Below are positions 27,410 through 37,176 of a DNA stretch of 64,000 nucleotides, in pieces (the first letter of the stretch is position 1; every line of letters starts with the position of its first letter). The stretch comes from Bradyrhizobium sp. G127 (GTDB lineage: Bacteria; Pseudomonadota; Alphaproteobacteria; Rhizobiales; Xanthobacteraceae). The stretch covers positions 62,001 to 126,000 of the forward strand of contig NZ_JAKFGN010000001.1 in assembly GCF_021502575.1 (NCBI RefSeq). The letters are read 5' to 3'. The translations under genes and the position numbers were made by a program. The notes beneath the pieces were generated by a model, which saw nothing but the letters and a program-made list of their open reading frames with translations, did not search any database and was not told where the DNA came from.

Positions 27410-27880
27410 TCACTCCACCAGATGCCGCGCCATCTCCGGCCGCGCCTTGAGCGCCGAGCCCTGCTTGGCGACAATCTTCGCGATCCGCTCCGGCGCGAAA
27501 TTCATGTCGAGAAACCCGGTCGCGACATTGGCAACCTCGCTATATTCCGCGATCAATCCGTCGCGCAGCTTCATGATAGCGACGCCCTCGAACATCGCCC
27601 GCGCGCCGTTGGCTTCCGGCAGCAGCGATTTGTAGCTGAACGTATAACGCGCATAGAGCGTCCGGCCATCGCTGACCGGATCGTGCATGTCCCAGCGGAA
27701 ATCGGTCGCCGTGCCGTAGAACCAGTCGTCGATCATCACGGCAATTTTCGCACGGCCCGTGAACGCGCCGTAGAACACGTCGTGATAGACGCCGTCTTCC
27801 GCAAAAAGGGCGGCGAAGGCTTTGCCGTTGCGCTGTTCGACGGCGCGGCAGAAATCATGAAGAAGTTTTTCGGTGTGCAT
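27410..27880 (-). CDS. NTF2-like/SnoaL-like protein
   Basis: The 156-residue protein fits the NTF2-like fold (SnoaL/ketosteroid-isomerase-like): an N-terminal helix LLHDFCRAVEQRNGKAFAALFAEDGVYHDVFYG, then strands with GRAKIAVMIDDWF and a YARYTFSY segment. Such small alpha+beta barrels bind hydrophobic ligands or act as isomerases. No catalytic assignment is possible. It lies 23 bp downstream of the alpha/beta hydrolase on the same strand and is probably co-transcribed. Confidence 0.8.
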   Translation of the reverse strand: MHTEKLLHDFCRAVEQRNGKAFAALFAEDGVYHDVFYGAFTGRAKIAVMIDDWFYGTATDFRWDMHDPVSDGRTLYARYTFSYKSLLPEANGARAMFEGVAIMKLRDGLIAEYSEVANVATGFLDMNFAPERIAKIVAKQGSALKARPEMARHLVE

Positions 27881-27903
27881 GATGTTCTCCCTCTCGAACT
27901 TTT

Positions 27904-28710
27904 TTAATTGGCCAGTTCACTCACCGCGCCCAGCATACGCGCAATATCCTGCGGCCGGGACAGGCGGTGATCGCCATCCTGCACCAGTGTCAGCACCACG
28001 TCGTCGCTCGGCAGACAATGCGTGAGCGCGAAGGCGTGACGCCATGGCACGTCGGGGTCCTGCGCGCCTTGCAGAATGCGGACCGGGCAGCCGGCATCGA
28101 TGGTGCCGCCGAGCAGCAGATGATTGCGGCCCTCTTCGATGAGATTGCGAGTGATGGGATAGGCCTGATCGCCATACTCCGAAGGGCGATGCCACACGCC
28201 CCTGGTCATGATCTCGTCGCGGATCTCCGGCGAGAAATTTCTCCACATCAGGTCTTCGGTGAAATCCGGCGCAGGCGCGATCAGCACCAGTCCTGCGAGC
28301 GTCGCGCGCGACGCCGCCTCGCGACGCCTTGTCAGCGCGCGCGCCAGCAAGAGAGCCATCCAGCCGCCCATGGACGAGCCGACCACGACCTGCGGCCCTT
28401 CGCAGAAAGCATCGAACACCGCGACGCTTTCCTCGTGCCATTGCCCGATCGTACCGTCGACAAACGCGCCACCGGATTCGCCGTGCCCTGAATAATCGAA
28501 GCGCACGCAGGCGCGTCCGTGTTCCGCCGCCCATTCATCGAGCGCCTGCGCCTTGGTTCCTTTCATGTCGGAATTGAAGCCGCCGAGCCAGAACACCCCC
28601 GGCGACGCGCCGGCGCGCTTGCGAACCGCGATGTGCCGCTTTGCGCCGGTCGCACCGACATCGATGAAACTGAGCGGCGCCTCGGCGGAACTGTCCGATG
28701 ACTGTGTCAT
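27904..28710 (-). CDS. Alpha/beta hydrolase
   Basis: The 268-residue protein has the serine-hydrolase nucleophile elbow GSSMGG with Ser113, preceded by FDYSGHGESGG, and a late acid/histidine pair (GAQDPDVPW; DGDHRLSRP). The pattern is closest to small palmitoyl-thioesterase/ABHD10-like hydrolases. The start ATG at 28710 is used; a longer reading to 28752 adds an unconserved stretch. It is first of a pair with the NTF2-like gene and divergent from infC. Substrate unknown. Confidence 0.88.
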   Translation of the reverse strand: MTQSSDSSAEAPLSFIDVGATGAKRHIAVRKRAGASPGVFWLGGFNSDMKGTKAQALDEWAAEHGRACVRFDYSGHGESGGAFVDGTIGQWHEESVAVFDAFCEGPQVVVGSSMGGWMALLLARALTRRREAASRATLAGLVLIAPAPDFTEDLMWRNFSPEIRDEIMTRGVWHRPSEYGDQAYPITRNLIEEGRNHLLLGGTIDAGCPVRILQGAQDPDVPWRHAFALTHCLPSDDVVLTLVQDGDHRLSRPQDIARMLGAVSELAN

Positions 28711-29049
28711 GAAAAATGCCCCAAACCCGGCTGTTATGGCGGTCCGCGGCACAATCCGTCAACGCGAGAGCCGATCCGCGCCTGAAACGCGAAGTTTCGC
28801 GGTCATAACATGCAAGCAGCCCGATCCGGCGGCGGGTATGGAGCTTGCGGAGAGGACCGCGTGCCTCTATGTGGAGCGGGCTGAGGACAAAGCCGGGGCA
28901 GACAATTGTCGGGTATTTTACGTTTTTATGGCTGATCCCGTTCTTCCGCGGCAGCGCCGGAAAATGCGCGCTGCTGCCTTGTTGCGCTTGCCCGGCAGAC
29001 CTTAATCCTTCAAACTCACCGCTTCGTTCACAACATCGGAGATTTACCC
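28711..29049. other. 339-bp divergent gap between the hydrolase and infC
   Basis: This should hold both promoters and the infC leader. An AT-rich stretch occurs near 28903-28930. A Shine-Dalgarno GGAG is at 29037-29040. I found no convincing riboswitch, RNA gene or complete promoter; small open frames here have no recognisable protein. Confidence 0.4.
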
Positions 29050-29589
29050 ATTCGCCGTCCCAACAGAGCCCCGCCCGCCGCCGCCAAAGACGGGCCGCGC
29101 ACCAACGATGAAATTCGCAATGCCCAGATCCAGCTGATCGACCAGAACGGTACCAACGTCGGTATCACTGAGACGTCGCTCGCGGTGAAGATGGCGATGG
29201 ACGCAGGCATGGACCTGGTCGAAATCTCGCCGAACACCACTCCTCCCGTTTGCAAGATCATGGACTACGGGAAGTTCAAGTATTCGGCGCAGAAGAAGGC
29301 CGCCGAGGCCCGCAAGAAGCAGAAGATCGTCGAAATCAAGGAGATCAAGCTCCGCCCGATGATCGACGATCACGACTACGACGTGAAGATGCGGGCGATG
29401 CTGCGCTTCTTCGAAGAAGGCGACAAGGTCAAGATCACGCTGCGCTATCGCGGCCGCGAAATGGCGCATCAGGAAATCGGCACCAAGCTGCTCGACAAGG
29501 TAAAGGCGGCCGTCGCCGACGTCGCCAAGGTCGAACAGGATGCCCGCTTCGAAGGCCGCCAGGTCGTCATGGTTCTTGCGCCGCGCTAA
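29050..29589 (+). CDS. infC: Translation initiation factor IF-3
   Basis: IF-3 prevents 50S joining and checks initiator codon pairing. Family homology begins before the first ATG, at ATT (29050-29052): (M)[23 protein letters not shown], with GGAG nine bases upstream. This gives 179 residues, the usual length. The N-domain has [22 protein letters not shown]; the C-domain has [17 protein letters not shown] and [10 protein letters not shown]. The AUU start is the classic device by which IF-3 limits its own translation in E. coli. A start at ATG 29185 would delete most of the N-domain. Confidence 0.95.
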   Translation: MRRPNRAPPAAAKDGPRTNDEIRNAQIQLIDQNGTNVGITETSLAVKMAMDAGMDLVEISPNTTPPVCKIMDYGKFKYSAQKKAAEARKKQKIVEIKEIKLRPMIDDHDYDVKMRAMLRFFEEGDKVKITLRYRGREMAHQEIGTKLLDKVKAAVADVAKVEQDARFEGRQVVMVLAPR

Positions 29590-29631
29590 AGCGCGAACGA
29601 ACGATCGCGCAATTCATCGACAAAGAAAAAC

Positions 29632-29657
29632 GGCGCCGCATGAGCGGCGCCTTTTTT
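29632..29657 (+). terminator. Rho-independent terminator of infC
   Basis: GGCGCCGC-ATGA-GCGGCGCC followed by six T. The stem is 8 bp and perfect, 42 bp after the infC stop. It also marks the boundary with the convergent exported-protein gene. Confidence 0.92.
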
Positions 29658-29679
29658 ATGTTGCTCAGCCGCGAACGTC

Positions 29680-30099
29680 TTACGAATTGCGGGCGGCTTC
29701 CCAGCGTCCCGAGCACGCCGTGCTCGACGATTTGCCGCTCCACTGGCCGGAACCGGAATTGGCCGACAGCTTCCCGCTACCGCTCGCCTTCTGGTCGCCC
29801 CGCGCAATCGTGACGCTGACCGTACCGGCTTCACCGACGTGACCGGAAATATCGAAGCTGCCGTCTCCGGCATAGCTGACGCGGCCACCTTCGACCCTGA
29901 CGGGATAGCTGTAGGCCGGATCGCAATTGCCGGCCTGGGTGATGATGGTGACCCGCCATGCGCCGTCGAACGACGCGCCCGCTTTGGCCGGGCCTGACAG
30001 CGCGACCACAGCCAGACCGGCGGCGGCGACCGCGCCGAGAGCGAACAGCATGGCGGCCGGATTCAAGGAAAAGGCGGTCGCTTGGCGTGTGATGGCCAT
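29680..30099 (-). CDS. Exported protein of unknown function
   Basis: The 139-residue protein has an N-terminal hydrophobic segment (about 15-40, ending ALSGPAKA) that looks like a signal peptide or anchor. The mature part is rich in Gly and Ser: FDGAWRVTIITQAGNC, YPVRVEGGRVSYAGDGSFDISGHV, SGSGKLSANSGSGQWSGKSSSTACSGRW. The spacing of short polar strands suggests a small beta-sheet domain. Two Cys may pair. Such proteins recur in Bradyrhizobium-group genomes as hypothetical. It stands alone, convergent with infC. Confidence 0.7.
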   Translation of the reverse strand: MAITRQATAFSLNPAAMLFALGAVAAAGLAVVALSGPAKAGASFDGAWRVTIITQAGNCDPAYSYPVRVEGGRVSYAGDGSFDISGHVGEAGTVSVTIARGDQKASGSGKLSANSGSGQWSGKSSSTACSGRWEAARNS

Positions 30100-30544
30100 T
30101 TGGGTGTCCCTTCGCGTTTGATGAGCTGGCCGGGGGTATAGTCAGAAAGGGCCGGGACTTCCAGTGCAATGCAGCATCACTCGGTGAGTCAGGATAGGCT
30201 ATCTAAAAATGCAGGTATCGTAATAAGTTAGAGCTGAAACGAAGCGCCCCGATCCGCTGGTCTGGTCGAAACCGCGCTGCCGCTCCACGAAGCCAGCCTC
30301 GCAGAAACCGCGGCGGCCGCGCCCGCCGAAAACCGCAAAAATCCGCGTTAATCGTTGCCAATTCGCACTTCGTCTGCCATAAGCCCAACCTTCGTCGCCC
30401 GGCTGATTAAGGGCTGCCGTGGCGACGCCAATGCTGACTTTCTCCACACGGGATTAAGTTGAGCATTATCAACGCTCTAGCGAGCATTTTAGCCGCCAAA
30501 GCGCCTTTCGGGGCATATTTTTGTTGCGGCCACAGGAGAGCCAA
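30100..30544. other. 445-bp gap upstream of rpmI
   Basis: No recognisable protein gene. It must hold the rpmI-rplT promoter and probably an untranslated leader. I looked for an L20-type leader but could not define one. Shortly before rpmI there are partly complementary segments around 30463-30515. A short minus-strand open frame at 30199-30447 has no recognisable product or Shine-Dalgarno. Confidence 0.4.
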
Positions 30545-30745
30545 ATGCCCAAGCTGAAGACCAAATCGGGCGCCAAAAAGCGCTTCAAAGTGACCGGCAC
30601 CGGAAAAGTGGTGTCCGCCCATGCAGGCAAGCGCCACGGCATGATCAAGCGGACCAAAAAACAGATTCGTCAGCTCCGCGGCACGCGGATTCTGTTCAAG
30701 ACCGACGGCGACAACATCAAGAAATATTTCTTGCCGAACGCCTGA
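30545..30745 (+). CDS. rpmI: 50S ribosomal protein L35
   Basis: L35 is a small, very basic protein of the large subunit. Starting at ATG 30545 it has 66 residues: [20 protein letters not shown] matches the family start, and the middle has [17 protein letters not shown] longer frame from 30521 is not used because ACAGGAG at 30533-30539 positions 30545. It is followed by rplT, then pheST, the standard order. Confidence 0.97.
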
Positions 30746-30827
30746 GCGGTTCAACGAAGCCGCGTTCGCGCGGCCATCTGTTTTCACCTTTCAAGATCCA
30801 CTTCTTTTCTGATCAAGGAGATCGGTC

Positions 30828-31187
30828 ATGTCTCGCGTCAAACGCGGTGTGACGGCTCACGCCAAGCACAAGAAAGTCTACAAGGACGCCAAGGGTTTCC
30901 GCGGCCGTCGCAAGAACACCATTCGCGCCGCCAAGGCTGCGACCGACAAGGCCAAGCAGTATGCCTTTATCGGCCGCAAGCTGAAGAAGCGCACCTTCCG
31001 CGCGCTCTGGATTCAGCGCCTGAACGCAGCCGTCCGCCCGTTCGGCATGACCTACAGCGTGTTTATCAACGGCCTCGCCAAGTCGGGTGTCGTTGTGGAT
31101 CGCAAGGTGCTGTCGGATCTCGCGATCCACGAGCCGGCGGCGTTCCAGGCGATCGCTGAAAAGGCCAAGGCCGCTCTCGCGGCTTAA
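30828..31187 (+). CDS. rplT: 50S ribosomal protein L20
   Basis: L20 binds 23S rRNA early in large-subunit assembly. The 119-residue protein begins [24 protein letters not shown] split as the basic N-extension and continues with the conserved [15 protein letters not shown] and [27 protein letters not shown] blocks. A clear AAGGAG precedes the ATG. It is encoded after rpmI, and 120 bp separate it from pheS. Confidence 0.98.
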   Translation: MSRVKRGVTAHAKHKKVYKDAKGFRGRRKNTIRAAKAATDKAKQYAFIGRKLKKRTFRALWIQRLNAAVRPFGMTYSVFINGLAKSGVVVDRKVLSDLAIHEPAAFQAIAEKAKAALAA

Positions 31188-31307
31188 ACCTTGCCCCTCT
31201 TGCACGAGGCCGACACGACCGGAGCGTAACAACGCTCCGCTGCGTTCGGCTGGGCTGATTGATCCCCGCCGGACGGTTCAACCGAAACCGTTCCGCTGGG
31301 GCTTGCA

Positions 31308-32390
31308 ATGTCCGACCTCGCTAAACTCGAAACCGAAATTCTGGGCGCGATTGCCGCGGCCTCCGACGAGGCGGCGCTCGAAGCCGTGCGCGTCGGCGCG
31401 CTCGGCAAGAAAGGCTCGATCTCTGCGCTGCTGGCCACGCTCGGCAAGATGTCGCCGGACGAGCGCAAGACCGAAGGCGCGAAGATCAATCTCGCCAAGG
31501 ACAAGGTGACCGAAGCGCTGACCGCGCGCCGCGACATTCTCAAGAACGCCGCGCTCGACGCCCGCCTCGCCTCCGAAGTCATCGACGTCACGCTGCCCGT
31601 GCGCGAGACGCCCGCCGAGCAGGGCCGCATTCATCCGCTCAGCCAGGTGATGGACGAACTTACCGCGATCTTCGCCGACATGGGATTCTCCATTGCGGAG
31701 GGTCCGGACATCGAGACCGACGACTACAACTTCACCAAGCTGAATTTCCCCGAAGGCCATCCGGCGCGGGAAATGCACGACACCTTCTTCTTCAATCGCA
31801 AGGAAGATGGCGAGCGCCTGCTGCTGCGCACGCATACGTCGCCGGTGCAGGTCCGCACCATGCTGACCCAGAAGCCGCCGATCCGCGTGATCTGTCCGGG
31901 CCGCACTTACCGCATCGATTCCGACGCGACCCACACGCCGCAATTCCATCAGGTCGAAGGGCTCGTGATCGACAAGGGCTCGCATCTCGGCCACCTGAAA
32001 TGGATTCTCGCGGAATTCTGCAAGGCGTTCTTCGAGGTCGACACCATCAACATGAAATTCCGTCCGTCATTCTTCCCCTTCACCGAGCCGTCGCTGGAAG
32101 TCGACATCCAGTGCCGCCGCGACAAGGGCGAGATCCGCTTCGGCGAAGGCGAGGACTGGCTGGAAATTCTCGGCTGCGGCATGGTGCATCCGAATGTGCT
32201 GCGCGCCTGCGGCATCGACCCCGACGTGTATCAGGGCTTCGCCTGGGGCATGGGCATCGACCGCATCGCGATGCTGAAATACGGCATCAACGACCTGCGC
32301 CAGATGTTCGAGAGCGATACGCGCTGGATCAACCACTACGGCTTCAAGCCGCTGGATGTCCCGACTCTGGCGGGAGGGCTGTCATCATGA
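31308..32390 (+). CDS. pheS: Phenylalanine-tRNA ligase, alpha subunit
   Basis: PheS is the catalytic subunit of the PheS2-PheT2 enzyme. The 360-residue protein has an N-terminal coiled coil (about 1-85), and class II motifs: motif 1 [22 protein letters not shown], motif 2 [12 protein letters not shown]...[12 protein letters not shown], motif 3 [17 protein letters not shown]. The stop overlaps the pheT ATG by 4 bases (ATGA), so the subunits are coupled. Confidence 0.98.
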   Translation: MSDLAKLETEILGAIAAASDEAALEAVRVGALGKKGSISALLATLGKMSPDERKTEGAKINLAKDKVTEALTARRDILKNAALDARLASEVIDVTLPVRETPAEQGRIHPLSQVMDELTAIFADMGFSIAEGPDIETDDYNFTKLNFPEGHPAREMHDTFFFNRKEDGERLLLRTHTSPVQVRTMLTQKPPIRVICPGRTYRIDSDATHTPQFHQVEGLVIDKGSHLGHLKWILAEFCKAFFEVDTINMKFRPSFFPFTEPSLEVDIQCRRDKGEIRFGEGEDWLEILGCGMVHPNVLRACGIDPDVYQGFAWGMGIDRIAMLKYGINDLRQMFESDTRWINHYGFKPLDVPTLAGGLSS

Positions 32391-34819
32391 AATTCACCCT
32401 CTCCTGGCTGAAAGAGCATCTCGACACCGACGAGCCGCTGGACAAGCTCGCCGACAAGCTCACCATGATCGGGCTCGAGGTCGAGCATATCGAGGACAAG
32501 GCGAAGGCGCTGGCGCCGTTCGTCATTGCAAAAGTGATTTCCGCCGAGCAGCATCCGAACGCCGACCGGCTGCGCGTGTGCATGGTCGATTACGGCCAGA
32601 TCGCAAAAGGCGACAAGCCGCTGCAGGTCGTCTGCGGCGCGCCGAACGCGCGCGCGGGACTTGTGAGCGTGTTCTCACCGCCGGGCACGTATATCCCGGG
32701 CAAGAACATCACCCTCAGCGTCGGCACCATTCGCGGCGTCGAAAGCCACGGCATGCTGTGCTCGGCCGCCGAGCTTGAACTCTCCGAGGATCACGACGGC
32801 ATCATCGAACTTCCCGCCGACGCACCGATCGGCAAGCCTTACGCCGAGTGGGCCGGACTCGGCGATCCGGTGATCGAGATCAATCTCACCCCGAACCGGC
32901 AGGACTGCACCGGCGTGCACGGCATCGCGCGCGATCTCGCCGCCGCCGATATGGGCAAGTTCAAGGATCAGGCCCCGAAGCAGATCAAGGGCGAATTCCC
33001 CTCGCCCGTGCAGGTGACCATCGAGGACCCGTCGCTGTGTCCCGGCTTTGCATTGCGGCTGGTGCGCGGCGTGAAGAACGGCCCGTCGCCGGAGTGGCTG
33101 CAAAAGCGCCTGACCTCGATCGGTCTTCGCCCGATCAACGCGTTGGTCGACGTCACCAACTTCATGACCTTCGACCGCGCGCGCCCGCTGCATGTGTTCG
33201 ATGCGAAAAAGGTGAAGGGCAACCTCACCGTGCGCCGCGCCCGGACCGGCGAGACGCTGCTGGCCCTCGACGGCAAGACCTACGCGCTCGATGACAGCAT
33301 GTGCGTGATCGCCGACGACAACGGCGTCGAATCGCTCGCCGGCATCATGGGCGGCGAGGCGTCGGGCTGCGACGAGACCACCACCGACGTGCTGATCGAA
33401 TCGGCGCTGTGGAACGAAATCAACATCGCCCAGACCGGGCGTAAGCTCGGCGTCAATTCCGACGCGCGTTATCGTTTCGAGCGCGGCGTCGATCCGGCCT
33501 TCATGGTGCCGGGTCTGGAGATGGCGACCAAGCTGGTGCTCGATCTTTGCGGCGGCACGCCGTCGGAGATCGTGGTCGCAGGCGCAGCCCATGGCGACGA
33601 CCGCGTCATTGATTTTCCGATTTCCGAGATCAAGCGCCTCGCCGGCATCGAGGTGCCGCTGCCGGAAATCCGGATGATCCTGACCCGTCTGGGATTCATG
33701 ATCGCGGGCAATGGTCCGGTGGTGAAGGTCGCGGTGCCGTCATGGCGCTCCGACGTTCATGGCAAGGCCGACATCGTGGAAGAAATCGTGCGCATTGTCG
33801 GCGTCGACAGCGTACCGCTGACGCCGTTCGAGCGTGGCGATGCGCCGCGCAAGCCGGTGCTGACGCAGTTGCAGCTGCGCACCCGCCGCGCCAAGCGCGC
33901 GCTGGCCGCGCGCGGCATGACCGAGGCCGTGACATGGTCGTTCGTCTCGAAACCGCAGGCAGACCTGTTCGGCGGCGGCGGCGCGGCGCTCGCGCTGGCC
34001 AATCCGATCGCAGCGGATTTGTCCGACATGCGGCCCTCGCTGATCTCGGGGCTTGTCGCAGCAGCGCAGGCCAATGCAGACCGCGGGTTCTCCGATGTGG
34101 CGCTGTTCGAGGTCGGACAGATCTTCAAGGGCGACGGGCCGGAAGATCAGTTCATGGCGGCCAGCGGCGTGCGCCGCGCGCTCGCCTCCTCGAAAGGCAT
34201 CGGCCGCTACTGGTCCGGCTCCGCCACCGTCGATGCGCTCGATGCCAAGGCCGATGCGCTGGCCGTGCTGGCCGCCGCGGGCGCGCCGACGCAGGGCCTG
34301 CAGATCGCAGGCAGCAAGGAGTCCAAGAACTATCCGGCGTGGCTGCATCCCGGCCGCTCCGGCGCGATCCAGATCGGGCCGCAGAACGTGCTCGGCTACT
34401 TCGGCGAGCTGCACCCGCGCGCGCTGGAAGCCCTCAAGGCCGATGGTCCGCTGGTGGCTTTCGAGATCATCCTCGAGCGCATTCCCGATGCCAAGGCCAG
34501 GCCAACTCGTGCCAAGCCGCTGCTCGAACTGTCGCCGTTCCAGCCGGTGTCGCGCGACTTCGCCTTCATCGTCGATCGCAACGTCAAGTCAGGCGACATC
34601 GTGCGCGCTGCGCAGGGTGTCGATAAAAAGCTGATCACCGGCGTGGCGGTGTTCGATGTCTATGAAGGCAAGGGCATCGACGACTGCAAGAAGTCCATCG
34701 CCATCGCGGTGACGTTGCAGCCGCGCGAAAAGACCCTGACCGATCAGGAGATCGATGCGGTGGCTTCGAAGATCGTGGCCGAAGTGACAAAGAAAACCGG
34801 CGGCGTGCTGCGGGGATAA
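32387..34819 (+). CDS. pheT: Phenylalanine-tRNA ligase, beta subunit
   Basis: PheT edits and helps bind tRNA-Phe. From ATG 32387 it has 810 residues: N-terminal [12 protein letters not shown], a tRNA-binding OB domain (about 40-150), B3/B4 editing domain (about 210-400), B5 (about 410-480), a class II-like core and a C-terminal FDX-ACB anticodon domain (about 715-810: [15 protein letters not shown]...). Open reading continues upstream in frame but is antisense noise within pheS. The next gene (minus strand) ends 1 bp after its stop. Confidence 0.98.
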   Translation: MKFTLSWLKEHLDTDEPLDKLADKLTMIGLEVEHIEDKAKALAPFVIAKVISAEQHPNADRLRVCMVDYGQIAKGDKPLQVVCGAPNARAGLVSVFSPPGTYIPGKNITLSVGTIRGVESHGMLCSAAELELSEDHDGIIELPADAPIGKPYAEWAGLGDPVIEINLTPNRQDCTGVHGIARDLAAADMGKFKDQAPKQIKGEFPSPVQVTIEDPSLCPGFALRLVRGVKNGPSPEWLQKRLTSIGLRPINALVDVTNFMTFDRARPLHVFDAKKVKGNLTVRRARTGETLLALDGKTYALDDSMCVIADDNGVESLAGIMGGEASGCDETTTDVLIESALWNEINIAQTGRKLGVNSDARYRFERGVDPAFMVPGLEMATKLVLDLCGGTPSEIVVAGAAHGDDRVIDFPISEIKRLAGIEVPLPEIRMILTRLGFMIAGNGPVVKVAVPSWRSDVHGKADIVEEIVRIVGVDSVPLTPFERGDAPRKPVLTQLQLRTRRAKRALAARGMTEAVTWSFVSKPQADLFGGGGAALALANPIAADLSDMRPSLISGLVAAAQANADRGFSDVALFEVGQIFKGDGPEDQFMAASGVRRALASSKGIGRYWSGSATVDALDAKADALAVLAAAGAPTQGLQIAGSKESKNYPAWLHPGRSGAIQIGPQNVLGYFGELHPRALEALKADGPLVAFEIILERIPDAKARPTRAKPLLELSPFQPVSRDFAFIVDRNVKSGDIVRAAQGVDKKLITGVAVFDVYEGKGIDDCKKSIAIAVTLQPREKTLTDQEIDAVASKIVAEVTKKTGGVLRG

Positions 34820-34820
34820 T

Positions 34821-35507
34821 CTAAACGGCGCGGCGCGTGGCCGCGTTTCCCGGCAACAGCAGATCGCAATAGGCATAGCCGTCGCGCGTGACGACCTCGC
34901 CCGGAGTCACAGGCAGCGGGCGACCGAATATCGGCGCTGCGGTGACGCAGGTGTGAAACTCGCCGTTCTCTCCGCACGGATCGACGCCGTCCGGCAGATC
35001 CGCCAGCAGCGCGTCGTCGAATTCGCGGCCTGCAAACGATGCCGGAAGTTTCGCAAGATCGACGGTGGCAAGCCGCGCCTTCAGACCACTGGCGATCATT
35101 TCGCGCGCCAGCTGCGCAGTCGGCCGCTGCCAGAGCGGGAACACCGGCGTGATGCCGGTACCAGCCAGTTTGGCCTCGCGGTAGGCACGGATGTCTTCAA
35201 GGAACAGGTCGCCGAAAATCATATGCGTCACGCCGCGCTGGCGCACCTGCGCCAGCGCCTCGGTCATGCGCTGCTCGTAAATCTCGTTGGGACAGGGATA
35301 CGGAATCGGCACGATCAGCGGCGGCAGCCCGGCCGCATCGAGTTGTGCGCGGAGAATCTCCTCGCGCACGCCGTGGATCGAGACCCGCCCGAATGTTTCG
35401 GTGACGGTCGTCAGCGCGCCGACCACCTCGAACGTTCCCGCCTTGCGCACCGCCTGCAGCGCGAAGGCGCTGTCCTTGCCGCTCGACCACGAGATCAGCG
35501 CTTTCAT
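34821..35507 (-). CDS. DUF71 / Dph6-like ATP-binding protein (diphthine-ammonia-ligase family)
   Basis: The 228-residue protein has the PP-loop SWSSGKDS (6-13), the ATP-binding mark of the N-type ATP pyrophosphatase family, and later FHTCVTAAPIF, the DUF71 glutamate/histidine-Cys motif (GENGEFHT). In eukaryotes and archaea this family makes diphthamide (Dph6). Bacteria lack diphthamide, so the role here is unknown; some bacterial DUF71 genes sit with B12 genes. The ATG at 35507 overlaps the stop of the upstream amine oxidase by one base. Confidence 0.88.
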   Translation of the reverse strand: MKALISWSSGKDSAFALQAVRKAGTFEVVGALTTVTETFGRVSIHGVREEILRAQLDAAGLPPLIVPIPYPCPNEIYEQRMTEALAQVRQRGVTHMIFGDLFLEDIRAYREAKLAGTGITPVFPLWQRPTAQLAREMIASGLKARLATVDLAKLPASFAGREFDDALLADLPDGVDPCGENGEFHTCVTAAPIFGRPLPVTPGEVVTRDGYAYCDLLLPGNAATRRAV

Positions 35508-36946
35508 TAGTTGCGCGGCCAGTTCATGCTGCGTCGGGTGGGAGCCGCGGGCTCCGCCGTGGCGCGCGACTGGCTGCGCCGCGACTTCTTCGCCTGTTCC
35601 GCCACCGGCGCGTCTTTCAGCGCGCCGATCTTGCGCAAGGCCGCTTCGGCCGCCCGCTCGCCGGATTCCCATGCGCCGCCGACCGTGCCCCATTGCGTTT
35701 CGTGCGCGGCCTCGCCGGCAAAGAACAGGCTGCCCAGCGGCTCCATCAGAACCTTGCGCGCGGGCTGGCCACCGGGCGACGCCGCCGACATCGCGCCGTA
35801 GATGTGCGGCATGTCGTTCCATCGCGTCGCCATGGTGCGCTTGACGATGTTCTTGATGTCGGAACCGAACAATTTGGTCAGCCACTCGGTCGCGAACGCC
35901 ACCATCGCGGCTTCGCCACGCGCGGACAGTTCAGCACCGAACGATCCCGCGACATCGACCTGACAGAGCGAGGAGCCGCCGAGATTGGCCAGCAGAAGCC
36001 CAGTGCTGCGGTCGCTGCTCTGCTCGATCACAATGTCGTCGCGCGACAATCCGAGCGGATTGCCCGGCAGTTCGAGCGCGATGTGATCGTAGCTGCCGAG
36101 AGTGAGTTTCGATGCGGCGTCCTGCTGACGCTTGGGCAGATCCGGGGCAAACTTGATCTTGCCCGACAACAGCGCGTTGGTAGACGCCGTCATAATGACG
36201 GCTTTCGCGGTAAGCGTTCCCGCGGTCGTCTCGATCTGCGCGTCGCGGCCGCTCCAGACGATACGCGTCACCGGCGTGGAGAGGATCAGCGGCAGTCCCT
36301 CGCCGAGCTTGGCGACCAGCGCGCCGAGCCCCTGACGGCAAGCGGAGGGACCGTCACGCTGCGCCATCGTCACCAGATCGAGCGTGGACAAATCCTTCAG
36401 GTCCTTGCCGGTGGCCATGGCGCCGAGCAGAAAATCCGTCGTCCCCGCCCATACGCCGAGATCCTTCGGCAGCCCGGCGGCGGCGGGCATATCGGCCTTG
36501 CCGCGGACAGCGTCGCCCATGGCGCGATTGGCGCGCACCAGCGTTGCCAGAAAATCCTCGGCTTCTCCGGCGCGCGCATTGCGGCGGCCGATCCGAATGC
36601 GCTGGCCACGCGGGGCCGGATACATCTCCATCCCCACGCCGCGCGCAAGTTTTGCAATGGGGCTGCTATCCGCGTTGTAGAGCCAGCGTCCGCCGCGGTC
36701 GAACGGCGCATCGAACGACGTCGCGTCGGTGACGCAGCGCCCGCCGATATGGGATGCGGCTTCGATCACCACCACCTTGCGGCCAGCGGCGGCAATGCGC
36801 CGCGCCGCAGCGGTGCCGGCAGCCCCCGCGCCGATCACCGCGATCTCGGCCTCGCGCGGCGGGGGCGCGGCGAATGCGGGCGGCAGGGAGGAGGATGCCA
36901 TCACCGCCGCCGTACCGGCCAGAAGATCGCGCCGGGTAATTGTCAT
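35507..36946 (-). CDS. Tat-exported flavin amine oxidase-like protein
   Basis: The 479-residue protein starts MTITRRDLLAGTAAVMASSS, a twin-arginine signal peptide (TRRDLLAG) ending near AFAAPP (about 27). The mature part has the FAD dinucleotide motif GAGAAG (39-44), the IEAASHIGGRC segment (61-71), and a C-terminal FAGEAAHETQWGTVGGAWESG typical of the flavin monoamine-oxidase fold. Tat export implies folding with FAD before export. Substrate unknown. The start at 36946 is used; a longer reading to 37018 hides the signal. It is coupled to the DUF71 gene. Confidence 0.88.
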   Translation of the reverse strand: MTITRRDLLAGTAAVMASSSLPPAFAAPPPREAEIAVIGAGAAGTAAARRIAAAGRKVVVIEAASHIGGRCVTDATSFDAPFDRGGRWLYNADSSPIAKLARGVGMEMYPAPRGQRIRIGRRNARAGEAEDFLATLVRANRAMGDAVRGKADMPAAAGLPKDLGVWAGTTDFLLGAMATGKDLKDLSTLDLVTMAQRDGPSACRQGLGALVAKLGEGLPLILSTPVTRIVWSGRDAQIETTAGTLTAKAVIMTASTNALLSGKIKFAPDLPKRQQDAASKLTLGSYDHIALELPGNPLGLSRDDIVIEQSSDRSTGLLLANLGGSSLCQVDVAGSFGAELSARGEAAMVAFATEWLTKLFGSDIKNIVKRTMATRWNDMPHIYGAMSAASPGGQPARKVLMEPLGSLFFAGEAAHETQWGTVGGAWESGERAAEAALRKIGALKDAPVAEQAKKSRRSQSRATAEPAAPTRRSMNWPRN

Positions 36947-37088
36947 CTCATGGTTTCCGGAATTCGACCAAAAGCGAGAACATCTTGCGAACTTGCCGCA
37001 TTGAAGGCCTCGCGGCAACGGTCATGGTGAATGTTTGATGAGCGGTGGGCTTGACCCATGAACTAAATTGAAATTGCTTTCGACAACA

Positions 37089-37164
37089 CTAGTGATCCGG
37101 TTCTGACATTCGTACCGTATTCTTCGCAGGCACTTTACGAATGTCAGAACCAAAGGATCACTAG
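37089..37164. repeat. Bulged palindrome, left unit of an inverted pair
   Basis: CTAGTGATCC (37089-37098) pairs with GGATCACTAG (37155-37164). The inner arms GGTTCTGACATTCGTA (37099-37114) and TACGAATGTCAGAACC (37136-37151) pair perfectly. AAA (37152-37154) bulges from the right arm. The loop contains TTCGCAG (37123-37129). Stem total is 26 bp. Twelve bases separate it from the second unit. Confidence 0.8.
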
Positions 37165-37176
37165 AATCATAGCTTT

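Noticed and set aside
28838-29005. 55-residue open frame before infC
   Set aside because: No recognisable protein and it lies in the infC upstream region; not supported.
30199-30447. 82-residue minus-strand open frame upstream of rpmI
   Set aside because: No Shine-Dalgarno, no family and odd composition; treated as non-coding gap.
30463-30544. L20-type autoregulatory leader before rpmI
   Set aside because: Some self-complementary stretches exist, but I could not build a defined pseudoknot or terminator; left as unexplained gap.
35693-37030. 445-residue plus-strand open frame
   Set aside because: Antisense to the amine oxidase with its Tat signal and FAD motif; no domain.
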